From RGIG8700 sp045648505 (lineage in GTDB: Bacteria > Bacillota > Clostridia > RGIG6154): a DNA stretch of 64,000 nucleotides. Within the stretch, counting starts at the first letter, position 1. Each line of letters opens with the position of its first letter. Location: positions 3,868-67,867 of the forward strand of contig JAZROD010000053.1 of NCBI GenBank assembly GCA_045648505.1. The letters run 5' to 3'. The position numbers and the translations under genes were made by a program. The notes beneath the pieces were generated by a model. The model was not told where the DNA came from. It did no database searches and saw only the letters and a program-made list of their open reading frames with translations. This document shows positions 49,719 to 57,163 of this stretch, piece by piece.

Positions 49719-49740
49719 GTATAATTTAGCATAGTACAAT
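49712..49740 (+). promoter_or_regulatory. Promoter of the tyrosine phosphatase gene
   Basis: TTGACA (49712-49717), 17 bases, TACAAT (49735-49740). Confidence 0.75.
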
Positions 49741-49756
49741 GTAAATGGTGATTTAT

Positions 49757-50206
49757 ATGATAAAAATATTATTTGTCTGTCACGGGAATATATGCAGAAG
49801 TCCTATGGCAGAGTTTGTGATGAAAGACCTTGTGAAAAAGGCAGGCAGACAAGAAGAATTTTATATAGAGTCTGCCGCAACATCTACCGAAGAAATCGGA
49901 AATCCTGTTCACAGAGGAACAAAGCAAAAGCTTGCCCAGTATGGAATTTCTGTTGCAGGAAAAGTTGCAAGACAAATGACAAAGAAAGATTATGAAGAAT
50001 TTGATTATATTATTGCAATGGATTCTTTTAATACAAGAAATATTGCAAGAATTGTTGATGATAAGGACGGAAAGGTTTCAAAACTTTTAAACTTTGCAGG
50101 TGAAAAAGGGGATATTGCAGACCCCTGGTACACAGGCAATTTTGATGAAACCTATGAGGATGTATTAAGAGGATGTAAGGGTCTTTTAAAATATATTGAC
50201 AAATAA
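49757..50206 (+). CDS. Low-molecular-weight protein tyrosine phosphatase
   Basis: 149 residues with the P-loop CHGNICRS at residues 8-15 (nucleophile Cys8, Arg14) and the general-acid Asp in DIADPWYTGNFDETYEDV. Dephosphorylates protein tyrosine, or protein arginine as YwlE does in Bacillus; Thr-to-Ile at the fourth position after the catalytic Cys distinguishes the two classes and here the residue is Ile, as in many tyrosine phosphatases. ATG at 49757 fits GGTGA. The thi promoter starts inside its last codons. Confidence 0.9.
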   Translation: MIKILFVCHGNICRSPMAEFVMKDLVKKAGRQEEFYIESAATSTEEIGNPVHRGTKQKLAQYGISVAGKVARQMTKKDYEEFDYIIAMDSFNTRNIARIVDDKDGKVSKLLNFAGEKGDIADPWYTGNFDETYEDVLRGCKGLLKYIDK

Positions 50207-50224
50207 AATCTGTGGTGCTATAAT
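50196..50224 (+). promoter_or_regulatory. Promoter of the thiWMED operon
   Basis: TTGACA (50196-50201), 17 bases, TATAAT (50219-50224): perfect hexamers, -35 inside the preceding gene. Confidence 0.88.
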
Positions 50225-50240
50225 GCAGAAAAACTGAATA

Positions 50241-50340
50241 TAAGTTTTTGGGGAGCTTGTATCGGCAGGCTGAGAGGAAGTAATCAACTTCGACCCGTAT
50301 AACCTGATGCGGATAATGCCGCCGTAGGAATAAACAAGAT
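50241..50340 (+). promoter_or_regulatory. TPP riboswitch
   Basis: Thiamine pyrophosphate aptamer (THI box). Conserved parts in order: GGGGAGC (50250-50256), GGCTGAGAGG (pyrimidine sensor), ACCCGTATAACCTGAT, GCGGATAATGCCGC and CGTAGGAA. It precedes a terminator at 50347-50377, so TPP should stop transcription before the salvage genes. Confidence 0.95.
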
Positions 50341-50346
50341 TATTTT

Positions 50347-50377
50347 ACGGATATACCATCAGGTGTATCCGTTTTTA
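50347..50377 (+). terminator. TPP-controlled terminator
   Basis: ACGGATATACC (50347-50357) pairs over 11 positions with GGTGTATCCGT (50362-50372), followed by TTTTT. Confidence 0.9.
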
Positions 50378-50420
50378 TATACATTAACTACTTGCCAAAT
50401 GGGAATCTGTTAAAAATACA

Positions 50421-50538
50421 GGAGGGGAGCGCCTCGGGTGTTAGGATTTCTTGAAATAATATATGTGCGATGGGAACCCGTGTTTCGGGGTGAGAGTGAG
50501 GAATTGACCTCTGACCGAAAAATTTAAGAAAAGAGGTC
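50421..50538 (+). promoter_or_regulatory. Second structured leader element upstream of thiW
   Basis: Between the TPP terminator and thiW is another folded region. GAGG-GGAGCG-CCTC opens it; ACCCG-TGTTT-CGGGGT and GAGG-AATTGA-CCTC close it. GACCTC (50506-50511) can alternatively pair with GAGGTC (50533-50538), which holds the thiW ribosome site. The stretch GGTGAGAGTGAGG...GACC recalls the pyrimidine-sensor half of the TPP aptamer, but the pyrophosphate half is missing. I cannot assign a class. Confidence 0.55.
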
Positions 50539-50543
50539 ATATT

Positions 50544-51026
50544 ATGAAAAACGAAAAAACAAGAAAAATAGTTTTAGCAGGAGTGTTAACTGCTCTTGCA
50601 GTGGCAGGTTCACTTATTTCAATTCCTGTGGGTGCATCAAAATGCAGTCCTGTTCAGCACCTTGTTAATGTGGTTTCAGGAGTATTACTTGGACCATGGT
50701 GGAGTCTTTTAATGGCATTTGTTGCTGCACTTATAAGGAATTTACTTGGCATAGGAACTCTTTTTGCATTCCCGGGAAGTATGTGCGGTGCTCTTCTTGC
50801 AGGACTTTTATACAAATACGGCAAAAAACTTCCGTTTGCACTTATAGGTGAATTAGTTGGAACGGGAATAATTGGCGCAATTTTAACATATCCCATTGCA
50901 ACCTTTATTATGGGAAAAGAAACTGCACTTTTTGCAATGGTAATACCTTTCTCTGTAAGCTCACTTGGGGGTGTTATAATTTCTGCAGTAATACTTTATG
51001 CTTTAAGAAAGACAGGTAAAATATGA
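50544..51026 (+). CDS. thiW: ThiW, ECF S component for a thiamine precursor
   Basis: Membrane protein of 160 residues, about five helices, starting with the S-component helix TRKIVLAGVLTALAVAGSLISIPVG and the ThiW-specific SKCSPVQHLVNVVSGVLLGP. ThiW is thought to import hydroxyethylthiazole. It is the first gene of thiWMED. Ribosome site AAGAGGT lies in a possible sequestering hairpin. Its stop overlaps the thiM start by four bases. Confidence 0.93.
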   Translation: MKNEKTRKIVLAGVLTALAVAGSLISIPVGASKCSPVQHLVNVVSGVLLGPWWSLLMAFVAALIRNLLGIGTLFAFPGSMCGALLAGLLYKYGKKLPFALIGELVGTGIIGAILTYPIATFIMGKETALFAMVIPFSVSSLGGVIISAVILYALRKTGKI

Positions 51027-51754
51027 AAGTAATACATAACATAACAAACTATGTAACCGCAGGCGATGTGGCAAACGCAGAACTTGCGGTGGGGGCTTCC
51101 CCCACAATGACGGATTGTGTAAAAGAAGTTAAAGAAGTAACCAAGAATTCAGACGCACTAAATTTAAATACAGGAACACTAAATATTCAAAAGCTTTCTG
51201 CAATGGTTATTTCTGGGAAAACTGCAAATAAAAAGGGAATACCCGTAGTTCTTGATATGGTAGGGGCGGGGAATAACCACAGAAGAAAAGCGATTTTAAA
51301 GCTAATTAAAAAAATAAAATTCAGCGTTATTAAGGGCAATGGTTCGGAGTTCAACAGTATAATAAATAAAACAATGTTTGGCGGTGTTGATTCAAAAGAA
51401 GAGGCAGATATAAAAGCAGTTGAAAAATTTGCAAAAAGTCTTAAGACCATTGCGGTTGTAACGGGAAAAACGGATATTATAACCGATGGTAAAAGAACGA
51501 TATATATTAATAATTCCACAGAAAAACTTAAATTTATAACGGGCGCAGGATGTATGCTATCAGGAATAATTGCATCATACCTTGCAAAAGAAAATTCATT
51601 CTATCAAACAGTAAAAGCGGTATCTGTTATGGCAGTTTCAGCAAAACTTGCCGATTGTGAAAATATAGGAGATTTTAAAGTTCGGCTTTTCAACGAACTA
51701 AACAAAATCACAGATGAAAAATTAAAGGAGCATACAATCTATGAAGTTAAGTAA
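51023..51754 (+). CDS. thiM: Hydroxyethylthiazole kinase
   Basis: Phosphorylates the thiazole alcohol imported by ThiW. Start MKVIHNITNYVTAGDVANAELAVGASPTM, central PVVLDMVGAGNN and FITGAGCMLSGI with the catalytic Cys/anion-hole region. 243 residues. Overlaps thiW by four and thiE by 14 bases. Confidence 0.95.
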   Translation: MKVIHNITNYVTAGDVANAELAVGASPTMTDCVKEVKEVTKNSDALNLNTGTLNIQKLSAMVISGKTANKKGIPVVLDMVGAGNNHRRKAILKLIKKIKFSVIKGNGSEFNSIINKTMFGGVDSKEEADIKAVEKFAKSLKTIAVVTGKTDIITDGKRTIYINNSTEKLKFITGAGCMLSGIIASYLAKENSFYQTVKAVSVMAVSAKLADCENIGDFKVRLFNELNKITDEKLKEHTIYEVK

Positions 51755-52349
51755 AGAATTGTTTTGTGTTTATGGCGTAACAGATAATACCCCAACACTT
51801 GAAAGCATAGAAAATGCAATAAAGGGTGGAGTGAAAATAATTCAGCTTCGAATGAAAGATGCTGATGAAAACGAATTTTCTAAAACTGCACAAAGGGTAA
51901 AGAAAATATGTGAAAATAAAGCACTTTTTATAATAAATGACAATGTTGAAATAGCAAAGCTTGTTGATGCAGACGGTGTGCATTTAGGTCAGGGAGATAT
52001 GAATATTAAAGATGCAAGAAAGGTGCTTGAAAATAAAATAATAGGTATCTCGGCGCACAATAAAGAAGAAGCAATAAAAGCAGAACAAGATGGTGCAGAC
52101 TATCTTGGCTCTGGAGCAATGTTTGCAACAGACACAAAAAATAATGTAACATCCTTGTCTGTTTCAGGTCTTAAGGAAATCTGCGATTCAGTAAAAATAC
52201 CTGTTGTTGCAATAGGTGGAATAAAGCTTGATAATATGGAAAAGCTTAAAGGATGCAAGGCAGACGGTGTTGCAGTATGCGGTGCTCTTTTTAAAGGAGA
52301 TGCAGAGAAAAACGCAAGGATGCTTATAGAAAGGTGGAAAAGCTTATGA
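51741..52349 (+). CDS. thiE: Thiamine phosphate synthase
   Basis: Joins HMP-PP and thiazole phosphate. TIM barrel with VKIIQLRMKDADENEFSKTA, LFIINDNVEIAKLVDADGVHLGQGDM and VVAIGGIKLDNM. 202 residues. The ribosome site AAAGGAG lies within thiM; the stop overlaps the thiD start (ATGA). Confidence 0.96.
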   Translation: MKLSKELFCVYGVTDNTPTLESIENAIKGGVKIIQLRMKDADENEFSKTAQRVKKICENKALFIINDNVEIAKLVDADGVHLGQGDMNIKDARKVLENKIIGISAHNKEEAIKAEQDGADYLGSGAMFATDTKNNVTSLSVSGLKEICDSVKIPVVAIGGIKLDNMEKLKGCKADGVAVCGALFKGDAEKNARMLIERWKSL

Positions 52350-53122
52350 AGAAGGTTTTGACTGTTGCAGGTTCGGACTGTAGCGGAGGTGCAGGAATTC
52401 AGGCAGATATAAAAACCATAACAATGCATAAGCTGTATGCTATGAGTGTTATTACTGCAGTAACTGCACAAAATACAAAGGGTGTTACAGATGTTGAAAA
52501 CATAACGCCATTTCTTGTGGGACAACAACTTGATGCGGTGTTTTGCGATATATTCCCTGATAGTGTGAAAACGGGAATGGTTTCATCGGTTGAAATAATT
52601 GAAAAAATTGCAGACAAGTTTAAGGAATATGATGCGAAAAATATAGTTGTAGATCCCGTAATGGTATCAACAAGCGGACACAGATTAATTTCGGAAGATG
52701 CAGTAGAAACAGTAATCAAAAAGCTGATGCCTCTTGCAAGAGTTGTAACACCAAATCTTTCAGAAGCAGAAGTAATAAGCGGTATTAAAATTAATGACAG
52801 AGAAAGTATGGTTAAAGGTGCAAAGATTATAGCAGAAAAAATTAAAACCTCTGTGCTCTTAAAAGGCGGACATCTTGATGGGACTGATTTATTATATGAA
52901 AACGGTGAAGCAACTTGGCTTTTTGGCAAAAAAATAAACAACCCGAACACTCATGGAACGGGTTGCACTCTTTCATCTGCGATAGCTTGTAATTTAGCAG
53001 AAGGACAAAGCCTTAAAGATGCAGTTAAAAACGCTAAAAAATATCTTACAGGCGCAATTTCTGCAAAGCTTGACATAGGCAAGGGAAGAGGTCCTTTGAT
53101 GCATAATTATATGTTAAAATAA
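52346..53122 (+). CDS. thiD: Hydroxymethylpyrimidine (phosphate) kinase
   Basis: Supplies HMP-PP by two phosphorylations. KVLTVAGSDCSGGAGIQADIKT at the N-terminus, VVDPVMVSTSGH and NTHGTGCTLSSAIACNLAEG with the catalytic Cys. 258 residues. Overlaps thiE. With ThiW, ThiM and ThiE this makes a salvage-only pathway; no thiC or thiG is in the window. Confidence 0.95.
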   Translation: MKKVLTVAGSDCSGGAGIQADIKTITMHKLYAMSVITAVTAQNTKGVTDVENITPFLVGQQLDAVFCDIFPDSVKTGMVSSVEIIEKIADKFKEYDAKNIVVDPVMVSTSGHRLISEDAVETVIKKLMPLARVVTPNLSEAEVISGIKINDRESMVKGAKIIAEKIKTSVLLKGGHLDGTDLLYENGEATWLFGKKINNPNTHGTGCTLSSAIACNLAEGQSLKDAVKNAKKYLTGAISAKLDIGKGRGPLMHNYMLK

Positions 53123-53701
53123 ATTTTTATATTTTCTAAATAGCTTTATTGCAGAACGGGCTCCGTCAAAACTCTTGAGAGAAACTTCGATTTCAAATGA
53201 ATAATCAGGCTTATCTGTGTTAAAATCACAACCAATGTTTATATCAAAAGCATTTTTTGAAACCTTCAGTTCGTTATCCATATAAGCGGTAACAGGATAA
53301 ACAACAGAACATATTCTGCCATAAGAAAGAGCAGTTTTACTTGCATCGTCTGTGGCGGTTATAATTGTAAGATAAACTTTTCTGAATTTTGCTCTTTTAA
53401 GTATGAAAGAAAGTTCATTTAACGCTTCACCAAGAAGATCGAAGATTTTTGAAACAGTATCGGTGAAACCGTATTTTTTTAGATATGTGCTGAATATATT
53501 TTCTTTTTTTGAAGAGCCTTCATTTGATTGTTTTGTTTTTTCTTTCTGGTTGTTGATGTTTAAAAATAAAAACTTAACATTGAATTTCACTTTTTTATTT
53601 TCATCTGTTTTAATGTTTACGGTCACAGGACACATAAGTACAAAAAAGAGTGCAAGTAAAATAACGGCAAAAATAATGCCGAGTATTTTCAAAAATATCA
53701 T
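53114..53701 (-). CDS. DUF2953 domain protein
   Basis: 195 residues: an N-terminal membrane helix (MIFLKILGIIFAVILLALFFVLM), a short basic linker and a C-terminal globular domain on the outside (RAKFRKVYLTIITATDDASKTALSYGRICSVVYPV). This matches DUF2953, a family of spore formers often near ytfJ. Its 3' end overlaps the end of thiD by nine bases. Function unknown, perhaps sporulation-related by distribution. Confidence 0.82.
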   Translation of the reverse strand: MIFLKILGIIFAVILLALFFVLMCPVTVNIKTDENKKVKFNVKFLFLNINNQKEKTKQSNEGSSKKENIFSTYLKKYGFTDTVSKIFDLLGEALNELSFILKRAKFRKVYLTIITATDDASKTALSYGRICSVVYPVTAYMDNELKVSKNAFDINIGCDFNTDKPDYSFEIEVSLKSFDGARSAIKLFRKYKNLF

Positions 53702-53805
53702 TTTACCGCCTCCTTTTTAGAGTATTTTAGCATAAACACATATAAATTGCAACTCGAATGTTGACGGAAAAAATCATTTGTGATATTTTAATAAAGGTGA
53801 TTGAT

Positions 53806-54324
53806 TTGTATAAAATTTTTAATATAGAAAATCTTACGGATGAAATGTATAATAAATATTTTTCTATGATGAGCGCATCGAGAAAAGAAAAGGTTTTAAG
53901 TCTGAAGGATGAAGCGTCAAGAAAAAGAACAGTTGCAGGAGAAATGCTCGTAAAACAAATGCTTTCAGAAGATGTTGTAATTGAAATAGGGGATAAGGGA
54001 AAACCCTGTACAAATGGAGCTTATTTCAGTATAAGTCATACAGAAAATCTTGTGGTTTGCGCAGTTTCTGACAAACCGATAGGAATAGACATAGAAAAAG
54101 TTATGCCCTATAGCGATAAACTTGCAAAAAGAATAACAAATGATGCAGAGTATAACTATATAAACAAAAATGGCGAAAAGCTCACAGAAATATGGACATT
54201 AAAAGAAGCCATAATAAAAAGAGACGGCAAAGGCATATCTGCAATAAAAAGCATCGACGCCCTTGCCGAAAAAAACAAAATATCCGAAAAAATCGGAAAT
54301 TTCATTATTCACATAGTTTTCTGA
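53806..54324 (+). CDS. 4'-phosphopantetheinyl transferase (Sfp type)
   Basis: Transfers the CoA arm to carrier proteins. Motifs: GKPCTNGAYFSISHTENLVVCAVSDKPIGIDIEK, then EIWTLKEAIIKRDGKG with the metal-binding Glu and Lys. 172 residues from TTG at 53806, which has AAAGGTGA (53793-53800) upstream; the frame is open from 53758 but that ATG has no ribosome site. Short compared with Sfp (224). No polyketide or peptide synthetase is nearby; it may serve acyl carrier protein. Overlaps the end of spoIIID. Confidence 0.85.
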   Translation: MYKIFNIENLTDEMYNKYFSMMSASRKEKVLSLKDEASRKRTVAGEMLVKQMLSEDVVIEIGDKGKPCTNGAYFSISHTENLVVCAVSDKPIGIDIEKVMPYSDKLAKRITNDAEYNYINKNGEKLTEIWTLKEAIIKRDGKGISAIKSIDALAEKNKISEKIGNFIIHIVF

Positions 54325-54578
54325 AGTTCTTTAGCTTTCAGATACTTTTCTTTAGTAGCCATGCCCCCACGCAAGTGTCGGCATGCTTTATTTTCCGCCA
54401 AAATAGGCTTAACCTCTTCATAAAGACTTCTGTTTATATAATAAAGTCTGTCAGTAACATCCTTATGTACAGTAGATTTGGAAATGCCGAATTGTTTTGC
54501 GGCGCTTCTGACAGTTGCTTTTTTATCTATAATGTACTGAGCAATATTCATCGCCCTTAGCTCAATTTCTGTGTTCAC
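54309..54578 (-). CDS. spoIIID: Sporulation transcriptional regulator SpoIIID
   Basis: Mother-cell DNA-binding protein of 89 residues. ELRAMNIAQYIIDKKATVRSAAKQFGISKSTVHKDVTDRL is the diagnostic HTH and ACRHLRGGMATKEKYL the basic tail. GTG at 54578 is preferred over upstream starts because AAGGGGTG lies five bases before it; the family starts at about this point. Its 3' end overlaps the Sfp-type gene by 16 bases. Confidence 0.94.
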   Translation of the reverse strand: MNTEIELRAMNIAQYIIDKKATVRSAAKQFGISKSTVHKDVTDRLYYINRSLYEEVKPILAENKACRHLRGGMATKEKYLKAKELQKTM

Positions 54579-54760
54579 AACAACACCCCTTGCTATCATA
54601 TATTCATTTAAGTATATGATTTGCAAAGGGTGTTGATTACTTAATTGTTTAATTGGTGTTATATCAGTTGGATTCTCGGGTTCTTAAAAGCACTTGCAAA
54701 AGTTTTTCAACGGGTTTAAGGTAGCGTAAAATTCTACTTGGTCCCAGGACTATAATAACA

Positions 54761-54789
54761 TTGACAAAGGAATTTTAATGTAGTAAACT
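54761..54789 (+). promoter_or_regulatory. Promoter of the decayed GH1 gene and DUF4432 gene
   Basis: TTGACA (54761-54766), 17 bases, TAAACT (54784-54789). The sequence from 54600 to 54760 holds no gene or clear element beyond a GTAG/CTAC stem. Confidence 0.6.
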
Positions 54790-54812
54790 AAAAAGAGTTA
54801 AGCGGGGAAAAT

Positions 54813-54990
54813 ATTAGTTTTAAAAATGAGTTTGTATGGGGCGTTGCAGCTGCATATTATCAGATAGAGGACGAATGGAACGAAGATAGCAAATGGCTGC
54901 AGCGACAGATTTGGTATTGTTTATGTAGATTATGAAAGAATACCAAAAGACTCTGCTTATTGGTATAAAGAATGGATTGAAAAACATTGA
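54813..54990 (+). pseudogene. Remnant of a GH1 beta-glucosidase with the middle deleted
   Basis: The first frame (54816 on) reads SFKNEFVWGVAAAYYQIEDEWNED, the start of a family 1 glycosidase (compare FLWGTATASYQIEGAWNEDG). After about 30 codons the frame changes and 54910-54990 reads FGIVYVDYERIPKDSAYWYK and a few more residues to a stop, the C-terminal end of the same family. About 400 codons between are gone and the junction near 54900 is out of frame. The promoter survives and may now drive the following gene. Confidence 0.88.
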
Positions 54991-55009
54991 AGAAAGGGAA
55001 TGTGAAAAA

Positions 55010-56053
55010 ATGAAAGTATATTTAAAAGAAGAAATGTTTACAGACAGAGAGTTTGTTCTTGTAGAGAACAAGAATCTTAAAGCGACAGCTTTTCGTTATT
55101 CAACAGGAGTTGCGGCTCTTAAAGTTGAAAATGAACGCGGATATTTTATTATTCTTCCGTTTATGGGACAACAGATATGGCGTATGAATTTCGACGGCCG
55201 TGATCTTACAATGAAAACTACTTTTGAAGAACCAATACCAAATGTTTTGTATTTGCAGACTTATGGCGGATTTTTATATCATTGTGGAATATCATCAGTT
55301 GGTGCTCCTGATGAAAGTCATCTGCAGCACGGAGAAATTCCTAATATAAAATATAAAGAAGCATATATAATCACAGATGAAGACGAAAAAGGTGCATATA
55401 TGACAGTGGGCGGATGCCTTGACTTTAACATTGGTTTTGTTAAGAGATTTATGTTTATGCCTGCTTGCACTTTGCGTGCGGGTGAAGCCCTTGTGAATGT
55501 AAGCTCTGAATTAAAGAATATGAGAAAAAATCCGATGGAATATGCTTATCTTTGCCATATAAATTTTGCACCTATTGACGGCGCAAAACTCTATTATAAT
55601 GCAGAGCTTAAAACTGTTCATAAAGGTATTCCTGAACAAATGGAGCCTTCAGCAAAAGAAAAACTGAAAACTTTTATGGACAATCTTGAGAAGGACATTC
55701 ATTGTGCGGATGTTGTGGGACTTGAAGATCAGATATATGAGCCTGAAATATGCTCAACAATGATGTATCAGGGCAAAGTGGGACAGACACTTCAGTACAA
55801 AGAAGGTGTTGGAGCTTGCTATGTGAAGCACGATGTTGAAGCTATGCCATACGCAATCAGATGGATATCAAGAACAGAATGTGAAGATGCAATGGGAATG
55901 GTACTTCCTTGCACCTGCGAGCATCTTGGTTATAAATATGTAAAAGAAAATAATCAGATAAAATATTTAAACGGCAATTCAAGCGTATTCTTTAATCTTA
56001 CTGCCGGCTGGGTAGACGATGAAGAGGCAAAAGAGATTATAAAGTCTATATAA
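55010..56053 (+). CDS. DUF4432 family aldose epimerase-like protein
   Basis: 347-residue galactose-mutarotase-fold protein, longer than and diverged from the copy at 1573. QTYGGFLYHCGISSVGAPDESHLQHGEIPN carries the conserved His, and YLCHINFAPIDGAKLYYN the second sugar-binding strand. ATG at 55010 (AAAGGG upstream). It lies directly behind the GH1 remnant, so it probably belonged to a glycoside-utilisation operon. Reaction unknown; anomer or epimer conversion of a sugar is likely. Confidence 0.8.
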   Translation: MKVYLKEEMFTDREFVLVENKNLKATAFRYSTGVAALKVENERGYFIILPFMGQQIWRMNFDGRDLTMKTTFEEPIPNVLYLQTYGGFLYHCGISSVGAPDESHLQHGEIPNIKYKEAYIITDEDEKGAYMTVGGCLDFNIGFVKRFMFMPACTLRAGEALVNVSSELKNMRKNPMEYAYLCHINFAPIDGAKLYYNAELKTVHKGIPEQMEPSAKEKLKTFMDNLEKDIHCADVVGLEDQIYEPEICSTMMYQGKVGQTLQYKEGVGACYVKHDVEAMPYAIRWISRTECEDAMGMVLPCTCEHLGYKYVKENNQIKYLNGNSSVFFNLTAGWVDDEEAKEIIKSI

Positions 56054-56102
56054 AATCACCACCTTTGTATAAAACATATTAAAGAAAGGTCAGGTGATAA
56101 AT

Positions 56103-57131
56103 ATGCAAATGCACTTTCACAGAAAGCTTCCGATTCCCAAAGAGGTTAAGGAAGCATATCCGCTTACAGACCGAATGATACAGGTGAAAGCGGAAAGAGA
56201 TGAGAAAATTAAAGAAGTATTCGACGGAGTATCAGATAAATTTATCCTCATCATTGGTCCGTGTTCTGCTGACCATAATGAGCCTGTGCTTGAATATATT
56301 TCCAGACTCAGAAGAATTGAAGATAAGGTTTCGGATAAAATTATAATTATACCAAGAATTTATACAAACAAACCAAGAACAACAGGTCAGGGATATAAAG
56401 GAATGCTTCATCAACCTGACCCTGAAGCACAGCCTGATATGTATAGAGGCATTGTAGCAATCAGAGATTTGCATCTTACAGCTTTGCGTGATTATGATTT
56501 TTCGTGCGCAGACGAAATGCTCTATCCTGAAAACTACCGTTATCTTTCAGATTTGCTTTCTTATGTTGCAGTAGGTGCCCGTTCGGTTGAAAATCAACAA
56601 CACAGACTTGTGGCAAGCGGTATTGGTGCACCTGTTGGTATGAAGAATCCCACAAGTGGAGATATGAGTGTTATGATGAATTCCATAGTGGCGGCACAGT
56701 CAAGCCACACATTCCTTTACAGAGGATGGGAAGTAACAAGTGATGGTAACCCTTATGCACACGCAATTTTAAGAGGATATGTTAATTATGCAGGCAAAAG
56801 TGTTTCAAATTATCACTACGAGGACCTTCTTGCAGTTAAAGAAATATACGAAGAATCAAATCTGGTAAATCCTTCTGTAATTGTTGACACTAACCACAAC
56901 AATTCAGGAAAACAGTATCTTGAGCAGATTCGTATTGCCAAAGATGTTGTCCACAGCAGAAATCAGAACAAAGATATTAAAAAGCTTGTAAAAGGCATTA
57001 TGATAGAAAGCTATCTTGAGGACGGTGCACAAAGCATAGGGGACGGAGTGTTTGGTAAATCAATCACGGACCCTTGTCTTGGTTGGGAAAAAACAGAACA
57101 ACTTATTATGGATATAGCGCAAAAACTTTGA
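56103..57131 (+). CDS. aroF: DAHP synthase, AroFGH type
   Basis: First enzyme of the shikimate pathway, condensing phosphoenolpyruvate and erythrose 4-phosphate. Class I-alpha: FILIIGPCSADHNEPVLEYI, IIPRIYTNKPRTTGQGYKGM, GARSVENQQHRLVASGIGAPVGMKNPTSG and VDTNHNNSGK are intact with metal and PEP residues. 342 residues. ATG at 56103 follows AGGTGA. No other aro gene is adjacent and no T-box or trp leader precedes it. E. coli relatives are feedback-inhibited by aromatic amino acids. Confidence 0.95.
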   Translation: MQMHFHRKLPIPKEVKEAYPLTDRMIQVKAERDEKIKEVFDGVSDKFILIIGPCSADHNEPVLEYISRLRRIEDKVSDKIIIIPRIYTNKPRTTGQGYKGMLHQPDPEAQPDMYRGIVAIRDLHLTALRDYDFSCADEMLYPENYRYLSDLLSYVAVGARSVENQQHRLVASGIGAPVGMKNPTSGDMSVMMNSIVAAQSSHTFLYRGWEVTSDGNPYAHAILRGYVNYAGKSVSNYHYEDLLAVKEIYEESNLVNPSVIVDTNHNNSGKQYLEQIRIAKDVVHSRNQNKDIKKLVKGIMIESYLEDGAQSIGDGVFGKSITDPCLGWEKTEQLIMDIAQKL

Positions 57132-57133
57132 TG

Positions 57134-57163
57134 AAAAATGACAACCCGAGGGTTGTCATTTTT
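57134..57163. terminator. Terminator between DAHP synthase and dacF
   Basis: AAAAATGACAACC (57134-57146) pairs with GGTTGTCATTTTT (57151-57163). A/T ends allow termination from both sides. Confidence 0.88.

Noticed and set aside
53761..53789. Vegetative promoter of the Sfp-type gene (TTGACG-N17-TATTTT)
   Set aside because: The predicted start would fall inside the ribosome site, leaving no leader; I keep it only as a weak possibility.
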